NCBI GenBank assembly: GCA_946411525.1
Contig: CAMKEI010000006.1
Span: forward strand, 1-64,000
Source of the DNA: an uncultured Clostridia bacterium
GTDB lineage: Bacteria; Bacillota; Clostridia; Christensenellales; Aristaeellaceae
Direction of reading: 5' to 3'
Length of the DNA: 64,000 bases
Both the position numbers and the translations under genes were made by a program. Of this stretch, positions 9,625 through 19,734 are shown in pieces. The notes beneath the pieces are model-generated. The model was not told where the DNA came from and made no database searches. It was given only the letters and a program-made list of their open reading frames with translations. Numbering within the stretch: position 1 is the stretch's first letter; each line of letters begins with the position of its first letter.

Positions 9625-12342
9625 ATGAATCTTCAGGGATTGTCCAGGAGCGCAGTTGAGGAGAGCCGCCGGAAATACGGCGCCAACACGCTGACCCGGA
9701 TCCCTCCGACCCCGATGTGGAAAAGGATCCTGGAAGGATTCAGGGATCCGATGATCTCCATCCTCTGCGTGGCGCTGATCATCCAGGTCATCCTGTTCGT
9801 TCTGGGAAAAAACTGCCTGAAAGTCATGCCCGACGCGGATACGCAGTGGTACGAGCCCGTCGGCGTGCTTATCGCCATCCTGATCGCCAACGGCGTGGCT
9901 TCCGTATCTGAGAGCCGGCAGGAAGGCAAGGCTTCCGCCCTCAAGGCGGAGGAGGAGGCCCGGGAGACAGCCAAGGTCGTCCGGGAAGGCGTCCTGCAGG
10001 AAATTCACGCCAGCGAGGTCGTCGTCGGCGATATCATCTACCTGCAGGCCGGCGACAAGATCCCCGCGGACGGCGAAATGATCGAGGGCCGGCTGAAGGT
10101 CGACCAGGCCACGCTGAACGGCGAGACGGAGGAGGCCACCAAGATTGCCCCGGACGGAAAACCCGGATATGATCCCCGGGATCTCCTGAACAGGCATTAT
10201 CTATACCGCGGTACCGTCGTGTGCGGCGGCGAAGGCTATGCGGAAATCGCCGAGGTCGGCGACCGGACCCTGTTCGGCGAGCTCGCCCTGGAAGTGCAGG
10301 AAACCACCCGCAAAACCCCGCTCCAGGTCAAGCTCGGCAAACTGGCCAACCAGATTTCCACCTTCGGATATGTCGGCGCCATCGCGATCATCATCGCGAT
10401 CATGCTCAAAACCTTCCTCACCGGCGATCCCGCCAGCAGGCCGGACAACTTCGCCGAATGGGTTGAGCTGATCATCAACGCCTTCACCGTGGCGGTCACG
10501 ATCATCGTCTGCGCGGTGCCGGAGGGTCTCCCGATGCTGACCTCCATCCTGCTGAGCTATCAGAGCCTGCGGATGGCGAAGGATAACGTGCTCGTCCGGA
10601 AAATCAACGGTCTTGAAACCGCCGGCAGCCTCAGCATCCTCTTCAGCGACAAAACCGGCACCATTACCGAAGGCCGCCTCTCCGTGGTGGAAGTGGCGAC
10701 CGGCAGTCTCCGGTCCTGGTCCCGTCTGCAGTTTGACGATATCAGTCCGAAGCTCATGGACGAGATCGTCGTCGGTGCCGGCGTAAACAACAGCGCCGCC
10801 GCCTCGGACGGAAATATCATCGGAGGCAACAGCACAGACCGGGCTCTTATGTCTTTTCTGGCGGACTGCCGGGTCACGGACCGGATCGGTGAGGCGGAAG
10901 TAAAACATTTTGAAGCTTTCAATTCCGCCAAAAAGACGTCCAGCGTCACCGTTGATCGCGGCGGCGCAGCCGTCACCTATATCAAGGGCGCCCCGGAAAA
11001 GATCCTGGACCGCTGCACCGCCTGTCTGGATGAAAACGGACAGTCCAGGCCCCTGGACAGCACCGTCAGTCTGACCGCCTATATCGACGCCCAGGCCGGG
11101 CGTTCCATGCGTATGCTGGCCGTGGCGAAATGCGAAGGCGGGGATCCCGAGGCTTCCGGCCTGACCCTGATCTGCGTCCTGTCCATCCGGGACAACGTCC
11201 GGAAGGAAGCTGCCGACGCCATCCGGGAAGTGCAGGGCGCCGGTATCCAGGTCGTCATGGTCACCGGCGACCGCCGGGAGACCGCCGTGGCGATTGCCAC
11301 GGAAGCAGGCCTGCTGAAAGACCCGGAGGACGTGGCGCTGACCAGCGCCGAGATGGCCGAAATGAGCGACGAAGCGCTCAAGGAAATCCTGCCCCGCCTG
11401 CGGGTGGTTGCCCGGGCGCTGCCCACGGACAAGAGCCGCCTGGTCCGGATCTGCCAGGAACTGGATATGGTCGTCGGCATGACCGGCGACGGCGTGAACG
11501 ATTCCCCCGCCCTGAAAAAAGCGGACGTAGGCTTTGCGATGGGCTCCGGCACCGAGGTTGCCAAGGAAGCCGGCGATATCACCATCCTGGACGACAACTT
11601 CTCTTCCATCGAAAAGGCCATCCTCTACGGCCGGACGATGTTCCGGAGCATCCGGAAGTTCCTGATCTTCCAGCTGACCGTCAACGTCGCAGCCGTGCTG
11701 ACCTGCTTCCTCGCGCCGCTGCTGGGAGAGAACATGATCATGACCGTCATCCAGCTGCTGCTGGTCAACCTGGCCATGGACACCCTGGCTGCCATTGCCT
11801 TCGGCAGCGAGCCGGCGCTGAAGGAATACATGCAGGCGAAGCCGATCCCGCGCCAGGAGAACATCGTTACGAACAAAATGCTCGTAAAGATCCTCCTGGC
11901 CGCCACGCTGATCACCGCGTCCTGCCTGGCCATCCGCTTCGTGCAGCCTTTCTTCCTGAACCTCTTCGGCAGGGGGGATCTGTATACGGCCAGCACCGGG
12001 CTGCATAATCCCGCCAGGACGGCCATGAGTACCTATCTGAATTCCGCGGTCTTCGCCACCTTCATGATGGCCATCACCTTCAACGGATTCTGTGCCCGGA
12101 CCGAGCACCTGAACATCCTGAAGCATATTGAAAAGAACCGGAGTTTCCGGCTGGTCATGGGCGCCATCTTCCTGCTGCAGTTCGTCTTCGTCACCTTCGG
12201 CGGCGACGTGCTTCACGTCACCCCGCTGAACGCCGTCACCTGGCTCATCTGCCTGCTGATCGCCTTCCTCGTCATCCCGGCCGATCTGATCCGAAAGATT
12301 CTCGTCCGGAACCGGGAAAGGAGACAGAATGTACAGCAGTAA
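9625..12342 (+). CDS. Calcium-translocating P-type ATPase (PMCA-like)
   Basis: SDKTGTITEGR phosphorylation motif, TGDGVNDSPALKKADVGFAMG hinge; start after GAGGTG RBS. Confidence 0.92.
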   Translation: MNLQGLSRSAVEESRRKYGANTLTRIPPTPMWKRILEGFRDPMISILCVALIIQVILFVLGKNCLKVMPDADTQWYEPVGVLIAILIANGVASVSESRQEGKASALKAEEEARETAKVVREGVLQEIHASEVVVGDIIYLQAGDKIPADGEMIEGRLKVDQATLNGETEEATKIAPDGKPGYDPRDLLNRHYLYRGTVVCGGEGYAEIAEVGDRTLFGELALEVQETTRKTPLQVKLGKLANQISTFGYVGAIAIIIAIMLKTFLTGDPASRPDNFAEWVELIINAFTVAVTIIVCAVPEGLPMLTSILLSYQSLRMAKDNVLVRKINGLETAGSLSILFSDKTGTITEGRLSVVEVATGSLRSWSRLQFDDISPKLMDEIVVGAGVNNSAAASDGNIIGGNSTDRALMSFLADCRVTDRIGEAEVKHFEAFNSAKKTSSVTVDRGGAAVTYIKGAPEKILDRCTACLDENGQSRPLDSTVSLTAYIDAQAGRSMRMLAVAKCEGGDPEASGLTLICVLSIRDNVRKEAADAIREVQGAGIQVVMVTGDRRETAVAIATEAGLLKDPEDVALTSAEMAEMSDEALKEILPRLRVVARALPTDKSRLVRICQELDMVVGMTGDGVNDSPALKKADVGFAMGSGTEVAKEAGDITILDDNFSSIEKAILYGRTMFRSIRKFLIFQLTVNVAAVLTCFLAPLLGENMIMTVIQLLLVNLAMDTLAAIAFGSEPALKEYMQAKPIPRQENIVTNKMLVKILLAATLITASCLAIRFVQPFFLNLFGRGDLYTASTGLHNPARTAMSTYLNSAVFATFMMAITFNGFCARTEHLNILKHIEKNRSFRLVMGAIFLLQFVFVTFGGDVLHVTPLNAVTWLICLLIAFLVIPADLIRKILVRNRERRQNVQQ

Positions 12343-12928
12343 AAAGAAAGGCCTCCGGCTTTCCTTCAATGCGCCGGTCACACTCGTGTTCGTGGGGCTT
12401 TGCGTCGCGGCCCGGCTGATCGATATGCTCACCGGCGGCGCCGCCAACCGCGCCGTCTTCAGCGTATACGGCTCCTCCATGGCCAATCCGCTGACCTATG
12501 TCCGCTGCGTCGCCCATGTGCTGGGCCACGCAAGCTGGAGCCACCTGATCGGCAATATGATGTATATCCTGATCCTCGGCCCGATGATCGAGGAGAAGTA
12601 CGGCCCGAAAAGCACGGCGGCTATCATCCTCATCACGGCAGTCGTTACGGGAATCATCAACATGGTTCTCTTCCCGCGGGTCATGCTGCTGGGCGCCAGC
12701 AGCGTGGTCTTCGCCTTTATCCTGATGTCCTCCATTACCGTACGGGAGGACAACACGATCCCGGTCACCTTCATCCTGGTCGCGCTGCTGTACCTTGGCC
12801 AGCAGGTCTGGCAGGGCGTCACAGAAAAGGACAATATCTCCCAGATGGCCCACATCGCCGGCGGCGCCGTCGGCTCGGTGATGGGTTTCCTGTTGAGCAA
12901 GGCAGAAAGAAAAAGCCGTTCCCGCTGA
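12329..12928 (+). CDS. Rhomboid family intramembrane serine protease
   Basis: HASWSHLIGNMMYI, LLGASSVVFAFI (catalytic Ser) and MAHIAGGAVGSVMGF (catalytic His). Confidence 0.85.
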   Translation: MYSSKKKGLRLSFNAPVTLVFVGLCVAARLIDMLTGGAANRAVFSVYGSSMANPLTYVRCVAHVLGHASWSHLIGNMMYILILGPMIEEKYGPKSTAAIILITAVVTGIINMVLFPRVMLLGASSVVFAFILMSSITVREDNTIPVTFILVALLYLGQQVWQGVTEKDNISQMAHIAGGAVGSVMGFLLSKAERKSRSR

Positions 12929-12941
12929 GGGAACGGCCTTC
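12915..12941 (+). terminator. Rho-independent terminator
   Basis: GCCGTTCCC-GCTGA-GGGAACGGC followed by CTTCTCTTTCT. Confidence 0.55.
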
Positions 12942-12955
12942 TCTTTCTCTCCGCT

Positions 12956-14284
12956 TTATTCGCTGAACGCCCGACGGTACAGAACCAGCGCCAGTCCCGC
13001 ACTCAGCGCGTCCGCTGTCAGCTGCGCGGCAAGAAAACCCTGATAGCCGGCAGCGGCTGTCAGGATCAGGAATACCGCGACAAACAGCAGTCCCTGCCTG
13101 CTCAGCGACATAATCAGCGCCTGGAGCGCTTTTCCGCATGCCTGGAACACACAGGTATACAGCAGTACAATTGCGCAGAATACCATGCCGGCCACCAGCC
13201 AGCGCATCATGAGCGTTCCGTCCGCGATGATCACGGGATCGTTGATAAATACGCCCATCAGGGGTTTCGCCAGCAGGAATACCGCCAGGGATTCGACAGC
13301 GGCAAGCCCGAACAGGAACATGGTGCAGAACCGAAGCAGCTGCCTGAGCTTATTCCGGTTCCCCGATCCGTACAGGAAACCGAACAGCGGGACTCCGCCG
13401 AAGGAAAAACCCACAAGGACCAGCATCACAATCATCGTCACCTTCATCACGATGCCGAGTGCGGCAATCTTGTCGTCTCCGTTGGGCAGGGGCCGCAGAT
13501 ACTGGTTCATGAACACCATACAGACGCTGGACGCGATGTTTGTCAGTGCCGCAGTAAAACCGATGCTGAAGATCTGGCCGAACTCGTTTCTGTCCACATG
13601 GGACTCGCGGACCTTCACAGACAGTACGCTGCTCTTTCTCAGGACAAAGAACAGACACATCGCGTCTGTCAGCGTATATCCAAGGACCGTTGCCAGCGCA
13701 GCGCCCCACGCGCCCCAGCCGAGCCCGCTGATGAAGATCGGATCAAGCACAATATTCAGCAGCGATCCTGATACGGTGCATACCATTGACAGCGTGGACA
13801 TTCCCTCGCTGCGCATCAGGTTGGTGTGGATAAAGGAAAGGATCACCAGCGGCGCGCCGGCCGCAATGACCAGATAGTAGGATTCCGCGTGGCTGACCGT
13901 GTTCGGACTGGCACCCAGCAGATCCAGCATCGGCCGGCGCAGCAGGAGCAGCGGAACGGCAATGACGATCCCGGTCAGGATGGACAGGTAAAAACAGAAA
14001 GCGCTGACGCGCCGTACACTTCCCGGATCGTTTTTGCCGAGCAGGCGCGCGATCAGCGAACTGCCGCCCTGGCCGTAGATGTTGCCGATCGCCATGAGCG
14101 CGGTAAACAGCGGCGCGCACAGGGACACGCCCGCGACAAGCATGGCGTCGTTGGTCTTGGCGATAAAGTAGGTATCCGCCAGGTTATAGATCAGCGTGAT
14201 TACCAGGCCGAACACCACCGGCAGCGCCATTTTAAAGTATGTGGGAATCAGCCGTTCCGTGTCGAAGATCTTTTTTTCACTCAT
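12956..14284 (-). CDS. MATE family efflux transporter
   Basis: 442 aa, multiple TM segments, YNLADTYFIAKTNDAMLVAGVSLCAP typical MATE N-terminus. Confidence 0.92.
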   Translation of the reverse strand: MSEKKIFDTERLIPTYFKMALPVVFGLVITLIYNLADTYFIAKTNDAMLVAGVSLCAPLFTALMAIGNIYGQGGSSLIARLLGKNDPGSVRRVSAFCFYLSILTGIVIAVPLLLLRRPMLDLLGASPNTVSHAESYYLVIAAGAPLVILSFIHTNLMRSEGMSTLSMVCTVSGSLLNIVLDPIFISGLGWGAWGAALATVLGYTLTDAMCLFFVLRKSSVLSVKVRESHVDRNEFGQIFSIGFTAALTNIASSVCMVFMNQYLRPLPNGDDKIAALGIVMKVTMIVMLVLVGFSFGGVPLFGFLYGSGNRNKLRQLLRFCTMFLFGLAAVESLAVFLLAKPLMGVFINDPVIIADGTLMMRWLVAGMVFCAIVLLYTCVFQACGKALQALIMSLSRQGLLFVAVFLILTAAAGYQGFLAAQLTADALSAGLALVLYRRAFSE

Positions 14285-14310
14285 TGTTCCTTGCCTTCAG
14301 GCATTCCCGT

Positions 14311-14754
14311 TTACCGCCCCAGCCGGATCCGGCGGCGTTCCAGCGCGGCGGCGTACTCCTGTTTTTCCTCGTTCGTTTCCGGGATGAAGGCCGGAATCTG
14401 AACAGGCTTGTCTTCATCGTCGATGGCGACAAACACAAGGTATGCGCGGTTGATCAGCTCCCGGCTGCCGTCCAGGCGCTCCACCATGCTGTCCACCCGT
14501 ACTTCCAGCGACGTGTTTCCGGTCCAGGTCACCACCGCTTCCTGCACCACGGTGTCGTTCAGGTACGCGGGCTTGAGGAAGTTCAGGTTGTCGATGCATA
14601 CGGTGGTCACCGCCTGCCCGGTATAGCGGCGGGCCGCCACAGCGCCGATCACGTCGATCCACGCCATGATCTGGCCGCCGAAAAGTCTCGGTTTCGCGTA
14701 TCCGTTGCAGTGCTGGGGCATCACGATCTGTACGGCGGTCGTCTTCTCTGTCAT
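14311..14754 (-). CDS. Acyl-CoA thioesterase (hotdog fold)
   Basis: NGYAKPRLFGGQIMAWIDVIGAVAARRYTGQAVTTVCIDNLNFLKPA, typical YciA/BACH-like hotdog. Confidence 0.88.
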   Translation of the reverse strand: MTEKTTAVQIVMPQHCNGYAKPRLFGGQIMAWIDVIGAVAARRYTGQAVTTVCIDNLNFLKPAYLNDTVVQEAVVTWTGNTSLEVRVDSMVERLDGSRELINRAYLVFVAIDDEDKPVQIPAFIPETNEEKQEYAAALERRRIRLGR

Positions 14755-14854
14755 GGCTGTCTTCCTCCGTTTTCCTTTTCTCAACCCGGATAATATATCC
14801 TCGCCCTCCGCAAGCGCAGGCGGTCTCCGCCTGAAGAGCCCTGCCGGAACCCGC

Positions 14855-15112
14855 TTACATGCGGAAATCATCCTCCGTTACCGGATAATCATCGTCCTTT
14901 TCCCGGCCGATGCGCAGCAGCCCGACAATCCCCAGCACGCAGACCGCGGCGATCCCCAGGCGTTTGAGTCCTTCCCAGACAAAGGGGAACATGAACATCG
15001 TAAACAGGCAGTAGCACCCGCCCAGTGCGAAAGCGATAATCAGGATGAATTTAACAATCATTCCGACCGTTCCGCCAAGCACCTTCAGAATATCCCTAAT
15101 CATATCTTTCAC
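14855..15112 (-). CDS. Small membrane protein, hypothetical
   Basis: 85 aa, two predicted hydrophobic segments. Confidence 0.6.
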   Translation of the reverse strand: MKDMIRDILKVLGGTVGMIVKFILIIAFALGGCYCLFTMFMFPFVWEGLKRLGIAAVCVLGIVGLLRIGREKDDDYPVTEDDFRM

Positions 15113-15156
15113 GACCTTGCAATCAGTTTATCGAAGGAAATACGGCCCTTTTCGTT

Positions 15157-15714
15157 TCACTCCGTGTCTTCCGCCAGCGCCAGGAGCATCGCTCCGTTTT
15201 CCTGCAGCCATTTCTGGTGCCGCCGGTAATCCGGCAGCGCTTTCTCCATTTCAGCGTAGAACTTTGCGGAATGGTTCATATGCTTCCGGTGGCACAGCTC
15301 GTGCACCACGATGCTGTCGATCACCCCGTCAGGCGCCAGCATCAGCAGGCAGTTGAAATTCAGGTTCCCTTTCGCGGAGCAGCTCCCCCACCGGGTCTTC
15401 TGGCAGCGGATGGTAATCTTTCCGTAATCCACGCCGATCAGCGGCGCGTAGTACGCCGCCCGCTCCGGAAACACCCTGCGGGCCTTTTCCGCCAGTTCCG
15501 CGATCTCCGCCGGCGTCAGCCTGCGCAGTCCGGCTTTCGCCTGCTCCAGCGCCCGGGACTGCATCATGTGCTTTTCCAGCCACCGCCGGTGCTTCTCCAG
15601 GAAGCTGCGTATTTCCGCGTCCGTCGTCCGCAGCGGCGCGCGGATTTCCAGCTGTCCCTGCCGGATCTGCGCGGACAGCGTCTTCCGCCGGCTCCGGATA
15701 ATTTTGTATTCCAT
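15157..15714 (-). CDS. YgjP-like (DUF45) metallopeptidase
   Basis: MEYKIIRSRRKTLSAQIRQGQLEIRAP ... RWGSCSAKGNLNFN ... VVHELCHRKHMNHSAKF. Confidence 0.93.
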   Translation of the reverse strand: MEYKIIRSRRKTLSAQIRQGQLEIRAPLRTTDAEIRSFLEKHRRWLEKHMMQSRALEQAKAGLRRLTPAEIAELAEKARRVFPERAAYYAPLIGVDYGKITIRCQKTRWGSCSAKGNLNFNCLLMLAPDGVIDSIVVHELCHRKHMNHSAKFYAEMEKALPDYRRHQKWLQENGAMLLALAEDTE

Positions 15715-15715
15715 C

Positions 15716-16207
15716 TCAGTAAAACCTCAGCGCCGGGAAGGAGAGCGCCATCATCAGGTAGCCTTCGTTCACTATCTCAAAAAACGTGGTCCTGAAGTAC
15801 GGCTCCACGTCCATATTCTTCGGCGGAATCCATTCGGCTTCAGCGATCCGCTCCGTCATGGCCGTCACCGGCATCAGCGGTTTGCCGAACAGGTAGATCC
15901 CGTTCCGGATCTCCGCGTGGACGGAAGCCTCCGCCGTCCTGACCTCATACTTTCCGGGCTGCCAGAATACGATCCGGTAGACTTCCAGGCCGGTCCTGTT
16001 GTCCTTGATCTGCCGGCTGGTGCCCGGAACAATCATGCTGTCGATCCCGAACTGGCTGTACCAGCAGATTTCCCCGCCTTCGATCAGCACAGGCGAGGAA
16101 GCCGCAAAGACCGCGCTGACGGAACCGATCCGGTTCCGCCCGGCGTCATAGAACTCATAGCCCCACCGTCCTGTCCCGGACAGGCGGTACGTGATGATCT
16201 CCGTCAT
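15716..16207 (-). CDS. Hypothetical protein, possibly LURP-one/Tubby-C-like
   Basis: Intact ORF ending 1 bp before the downstream peptidase start; beta-rich sequence. Confidence 0.55.
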   Translation of the reverse strand: MTEIITYRLSGTGRWGYEFYDAGRNRIGSVSAVFAASSPVLIEGGEICWYSQFGIDSMIVPGTSRQIKDNRTGLEVYRIVFWQPGKYEVRTAEASVHAEIRNGIYLFGKPLMPVTAMTERIAEAEWIPPKNMDVEPYFRTTFFEIVNEGYLMMALSFPALRFY

Positions 16208-16239
16208 GTTCCCTTCCTCTGCCGGTATGCCTTAAGTCA

Positions 16240-17085
16240 TCATACCACAGTTCCGGTCATGCTGTCTGCACAGCTTTTCAGTTTTTTCGCCACCGCGTCC
16301 TCATCATTGCCGCCGATCACCTCCGTCGCGGCGGCCTTCAGTTCGTCCAGCGCGTTCGCGACCGCGTATGCTTCGTCCGCGGCGCCGAACATGCTCATGT
16401 CGTTCACCGAGTCCCCGAAGACCACCAGCTTCCGGAACCCGTACCGTTCCTTCATCTTCAGAATCGCTTTGGCCTTGGTCCGGTTCCGCGGACAGATTTC
16501 CACCCAGTACTCGTCCCAGTAGGTATCCTTCTGGAAAAGGCTTTCCCAGCAGTCATACTGCCGGACCCTTTCATACACCGGCCTGATTTTCTCCTTCTCG
16601 TCAATCAGGGTGACGTATCCCGGCTCCCCGCGGAACAGGCCGCCGAAGGAGTCCACCGGCATCATCCGGGGATCATCCGCGTAATAATCCACATATTTCT
16701 GGAATCCGGGCGTATGCTTCCCCGGCAGAAATGTCTTATACATCTCATCGCCCATAAAGCAGGAGACAAATCCGCATTCCGGCAGTTCCGGCAGCAGTTC
16801 CTTCAGCAGCCGTACCTCGTCCTCCGTGAAAAGCGCCTTCTCCAGGTGCTTTCCGGTGGCGTTGTCCGCCAGCACGCATCCGTTCCGGGTAATGACCGGC
16901 AGCTCCAGCCGCAGGCCTGCGGTGATGGTCCGCGCGCTTTCGACGGACCGGGCCGTGGCGTAGGTGAAAGCAATCCCCTGTTCCACCAGTTCGTTGATTA
17001 GCCGGACCGTATAGGGCGAGAGCGTCCCGTCGCTGCGCATCAGCGTACCGTCCAGGTCCGAAACATACAGGCAATCTTTCCTCAT
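16240..17085 (-). CDS. HAD family hydrolase (Cof-like)
   Basis: LYVSDLDGTLMRSDGTLSPYT and VVFGDSVNDMSMFGAADEAYAVANA motifs. Confidence 0.93.
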   Translation of the reverse strand: MRKDCLYVSDLDGTLMRSDGTLSPYTVRLINELVEQGIAFTYATARSVESARTITAGLRLELPVITRNGCVLADNATGKHLEKALFTEDEVRLLKELLPELPECGFVSCFMGDEMYKTFLPGKHTPGFQKYVDYYADDPRMMPVDSFGGLFRGEPGYVTLIDEKEKIRPVYERVRQYDCWESLFQKDTYWDEYWVEICPRNRTKAKAILKMKERYGFRKLVVFGDSVNDMSMFGAADEAYAVANALDELKAAATEVIGGNDEDAVAKKLKSCADSMTGTVV

Positions 17086-17113
17086 ATGTTTATCATACCA
17101 TAGATCCCGCGCA

Positions 17114-17141
17114 CAAAAAAGCCTGCCTTTTCAGGCAGGCT
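17114..17141 (-). terminator. Rho-independent terminator (minus strand)
   Basis: AGCCTGCCT-TTTC-AGGCAGGCT with A-run on plus strand (T-run on minus). Confidence 0.75.
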
Positions 17142-17166
17142 GTGTATTAATGCGGTCGTCAGAAGT

Positions 17167-18159
17167 TCAGCCCTGTCCTCCCAGACCCGAGTTGTATTCG
17201 AATTCCTCGATCTCGCCGGTCTCCACATTCACGAACACGTTGTAATAGCCGTCTTTCTGTTCATGGGCCCGGGGTTCCCCGTTAACCATCTGCCCGACAG
17301 TCAGAGGCTGGTACAGCAGGTATTCCACCTTGAAGCAGGGCTTCCCGCCGATCATTTCATACCAGCTGTTGTCACCGGCTTCCTCCGTGCTGGTATACAG
17401 TTCCATCCGGGAAACCTGCTCCTCGTTCAGGCCGTAGTTGCTGATGATGAATTCCCGGCCGGTGGCGACCATCTCGTCCACCGGGATCTTCCTCGCCTCC
17501 ATGGCCGCGGTCTTGTCCGCCTCGCGCCGTTCGTAGTATTGCTCTGCAGTTTCTTCTGCTGCTTCAGCCTGGGCCTGCCGGCTTTCATCCGTGAGGCCGT
17601 GGGCCTCGGCGATCTCCGCGGCGCGGTCCAGATAAGCCTGCTTGCGCTTTTCGTCCATGCAGTCCTCGAGCATCTGCTTCAGCTGGTCCAGTCCCCAGGC
17701 TTCCGACGCGTAGCCGCCTGAGGTATCCTCCCCGTCATGGCTCCAGCTGATCTCCGCCTTGCCGTCTTTCACCACAGCCGTATAGGTTCCCACCGCGTAA
17801 TCCATGTCCCCGGCGCCGGTATAGGTCACCCGGACCGTACCGTCCTCCAGGACTTCCTGTTCCCGGCCGAAAAAGGTCATCATTTCCGCGGTGATCCCGT
17901 ATTTTGCCTCCAGCGCCCGGTCGGCGGTCCGCGCCGCGTCGGCGCGGGGGGAAAGCAGCAGGCCCGTTGCCAGGGCCGCCGCGGCCAGCAGGACCAGAAT
18001 CATCGCAAACACAAAACCGACAGATACTTTTTTCTTCATAACAGGTTCCTCCTCCTGAGCGATACGGTACTGCACGGCTGCGCGGCAGGACGGCCGTTCA
18101 TCCAGAAAGGAGAGCCGATTGTCCATCGCGGACTGAATGGTTTTCCTATTCGTCTTCAA
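17167..18159 (-). CDS. Putative anti-sigma factor / membrane-anchored regulator with PepSY-like tail
   Basis: Start overlaps stop of the ECF sigma gene; short cytosolic N-terminus, one TM segment, large external part. Confidence 0.6.
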   Translation of the reverse strand: MKTNRKTIQSAMDNRLSFLDERPSCRAAVQYRIAQEEEPVMKKKVSVGFVFAMILVLLAAAALATGLLLSPRADAARTADRALEAKYGITAEMMTFFGREQEVLEDGTVRVTYTGAGDMDYAVGTYTAVVKDGKAEISWSHDGEDTSGGYASEAWGLDQLKQMLEDCMDEKRKQAYLDRAAEIAEAHGLTDESRQAQAEAAEETAEQYYERREADKTAAMEARKIPVDEMVATGREFIISNYGLNEEQVSRMELYTSTEEAGDNSWYEMIGGKPCFKVEYLLYQPLTVGQMVNGEPRAHEQKDGYYNVFVNVETGEIEEFEYNSGLGGQG

Positions 18160-18652
18160 AGTACCAGTCCTCCAGTTCCTTTTTCAGTATCGCTTTCGCT
18201 TTCTTCAAACGATAATTGATCGTTGATCGGGGGATCCTCAGCACCTTTGCCATCTCTTTCAGCGTCATTCCCTGATACCAGTGCAGCAGCGTCACTTCCT
18301 TCAGTTCGGCCGGCAGTGCCAGCACCGCACGCGTAACGGTGTCGTCCTGTTCGTCCCAGGAAGCTGTGCCTTCCGGCAGGGCGTCCGGGGTTACAGACCG
18401 GTCTGTATTCCGTGCCCAGGCGCTCTTCATCAGGTCCTTGCAGGTGTTGATCGCGATGCGCGTCAGCCAGGTCTTATCCTCCGCTTCGCCGCGAAAACGG
18501 CCGTAGTTTTTCCAGGCCTTGAAAAATGTTTCCTGTACTGCGTCTTCCGCCAGCGCGGCGTCACAGAGATAGGCGAAGCACAGCCGCAGCAGCGGTTTTT
18601 CCCAGCTTGTGATGGCGGCATCCAGCCACGCCCGGCGCGGATCCTGGTTCAA
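18146..18652 (-). CDS. ECF-type RNA polymerase sigma factor
   Basis: DAALAEDAVQETFFKAWKNYGRFRGEAEDKTWLTRIAINTCKDLMKS and LKEVTLLHWYQGMTLKEMAKVLRIPRSTINYRLKKAKAIL; TTG start preceded by AAAGGAGGG (alternative ATG at 18673). Confidence 0.93.
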   Translation of the reverse strand: MNQDPRRAWLDAAITSWEKPLLRLCFAYLCDAALAEDAVQETFFKAWKNYGRFRGEAEDKTWLTRIAINTCKDLMKSAWARNTDRSVTPDALPEGTASWDEQDDTVTRAVLALPAELKEVTLLHWYQGMTLKEMAKVLRIPRSTINYRLKKAKAILKKELEDWYFEDE

Positions 18653-18782
18653 CGCGCTCCCTCCTTTCAACACTCATTAGACGAAAGATCTCTGAAGACA
18701 GGCCAGCCTGACCGGAAATTTTTTTCTGTTCCTCCGCAAAAGAAACAAAGCCCTGCCTGCGCAGGGCTCTGCCGGCACGCGC

Positions 18783-19490
18783 TCAGTCCGCGTAGAACGC
18801 GCGCAGATCGTCCAGTCTAAGCAGCATCGGGCTTCCTCCGCCCGCCGCTCCCGTATCAATGTCGATCCAGGTATCGGTCACGAACATCCGGCCCCTCTCC
18901 CCGTAGTACTGCGTCGGCGTATGTCCGAGGACCACCAGCATACCCTCCCGGTATCTTTCTCCCGCGCCGGGCCGGGTCCACACCAGGTCGTCCGTGCTGT
19001 AGTCATCCGGCGTTTTCTCCGGGCTGAACCCGTTCAGCCCTCCATGAACCAGCAGGAACCGTTTCCCCGGCACCGCCAGCTCCGTGTAAAGCGGCGCCGA
19101 CCGGACATAATCCAGCAGTCTCGCGAATTCGTCCGGATCGTCTCCCTTCAGTTTCACCAGGTTCTCGACCGTGACGAGGCATCCGTTCCTGTGCCAGCGC
19201 AGCAGGCAGCGTTCCTGCTCCGGACTCAGGTCCCTCAGGTTCAGCAGGTCTGCGTCCTCGTCAAATAAAAAACCGCAGTCCAGCATCATGATCTCGTGAT
19301 TGCCTTTGATCAGGGTCACGTTTTCCCGGCGCATCATCCACCGCAGCATGGCCACGCCGCCGTCGCCGTTCCGGTCGATCACGTCCCCGATCACATACAG
19401 CCGGTCAGACGCGGAAAAGCCTGCCTTTTCCAGCAGGCGGAGAAAAGAATCCAGGGGATATCCGTGGATGTCCGATGTCGCGAAGATCAT
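18783..19490 (-). CDS. Metallophosphoesterase (serine/threonine phosphatase-like)
   Basis: SDIHGYPLDSF, VIGDVIDRNGDGG, GNHEIM motifs. Confidence 0.93.
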   Translation of the reverse strand: MIFATSDIHGYPLDSFLRLLEKAGFSASDRLYVIGDVIDRNGDGGVAMLRWMMRRENVTLIKGNHEIMMLDCGFLFDEDADLLNLRDLSPEQERCLLRWHRNGCLVTVENLVKLKGDDPDEFARLLDYVRSAPLYTELAVPGKRFLLVHGGLNGFSPEKTPDDYSTDDLVWTRPGAGERYREGMLVVLGHTPTQYYGERGRMFVTDTWIDIDTGAAGGGSPMLLRLDDLRAFYAD

Positions 19491-19732
19491 ACCTTTGCTC
19501 CGATTATCTTTTCCTTTTCCGCATGGCTCATCCGTTTGATGTGCCATTCCCGGCTGAGCGCGTCGTGCCGGTTTTCATATGCTTCCGCATAGACCAGTTC
19601 GACCGGCAGCCGGGAACGGGTGTACTTCGCCCCGTGTCCGCTGTTGTGCGCCGTGAGGCGGGCCTCCGGATCCGTCGTCCATCCGCAGTACAGGCTTCCG
19701 TCCGCGCAGCGGAGAAGATAGACATAATTCAT
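19487..19732 (-). CDS. GIY-YIG nuclease family protein
   Basis: MNYVYLLRCADGSLYCGWTTDPEARLTAHNSGHGAKYTRSRLPVELVY, YhbQ-like; 4-bp overlap with downstream gene. Confidence 0.95.
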   Translation of the reverse strand: MNYVYLLRCADGSLYCGWTTDPEARLTAHNSGHGAKYTRSRLPVELVYAEAYENRHDALSREWHIKRMSHAEKEKIIGAKV

Positions 19733-19734
19733 CT

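Noticed and set aside
10201-12486. 761-aa minus-strand ORF
   Set aside because: Antisense to the P-type ATPase; composition (His/Gln/Asp-rich) is typical of shadow frames.
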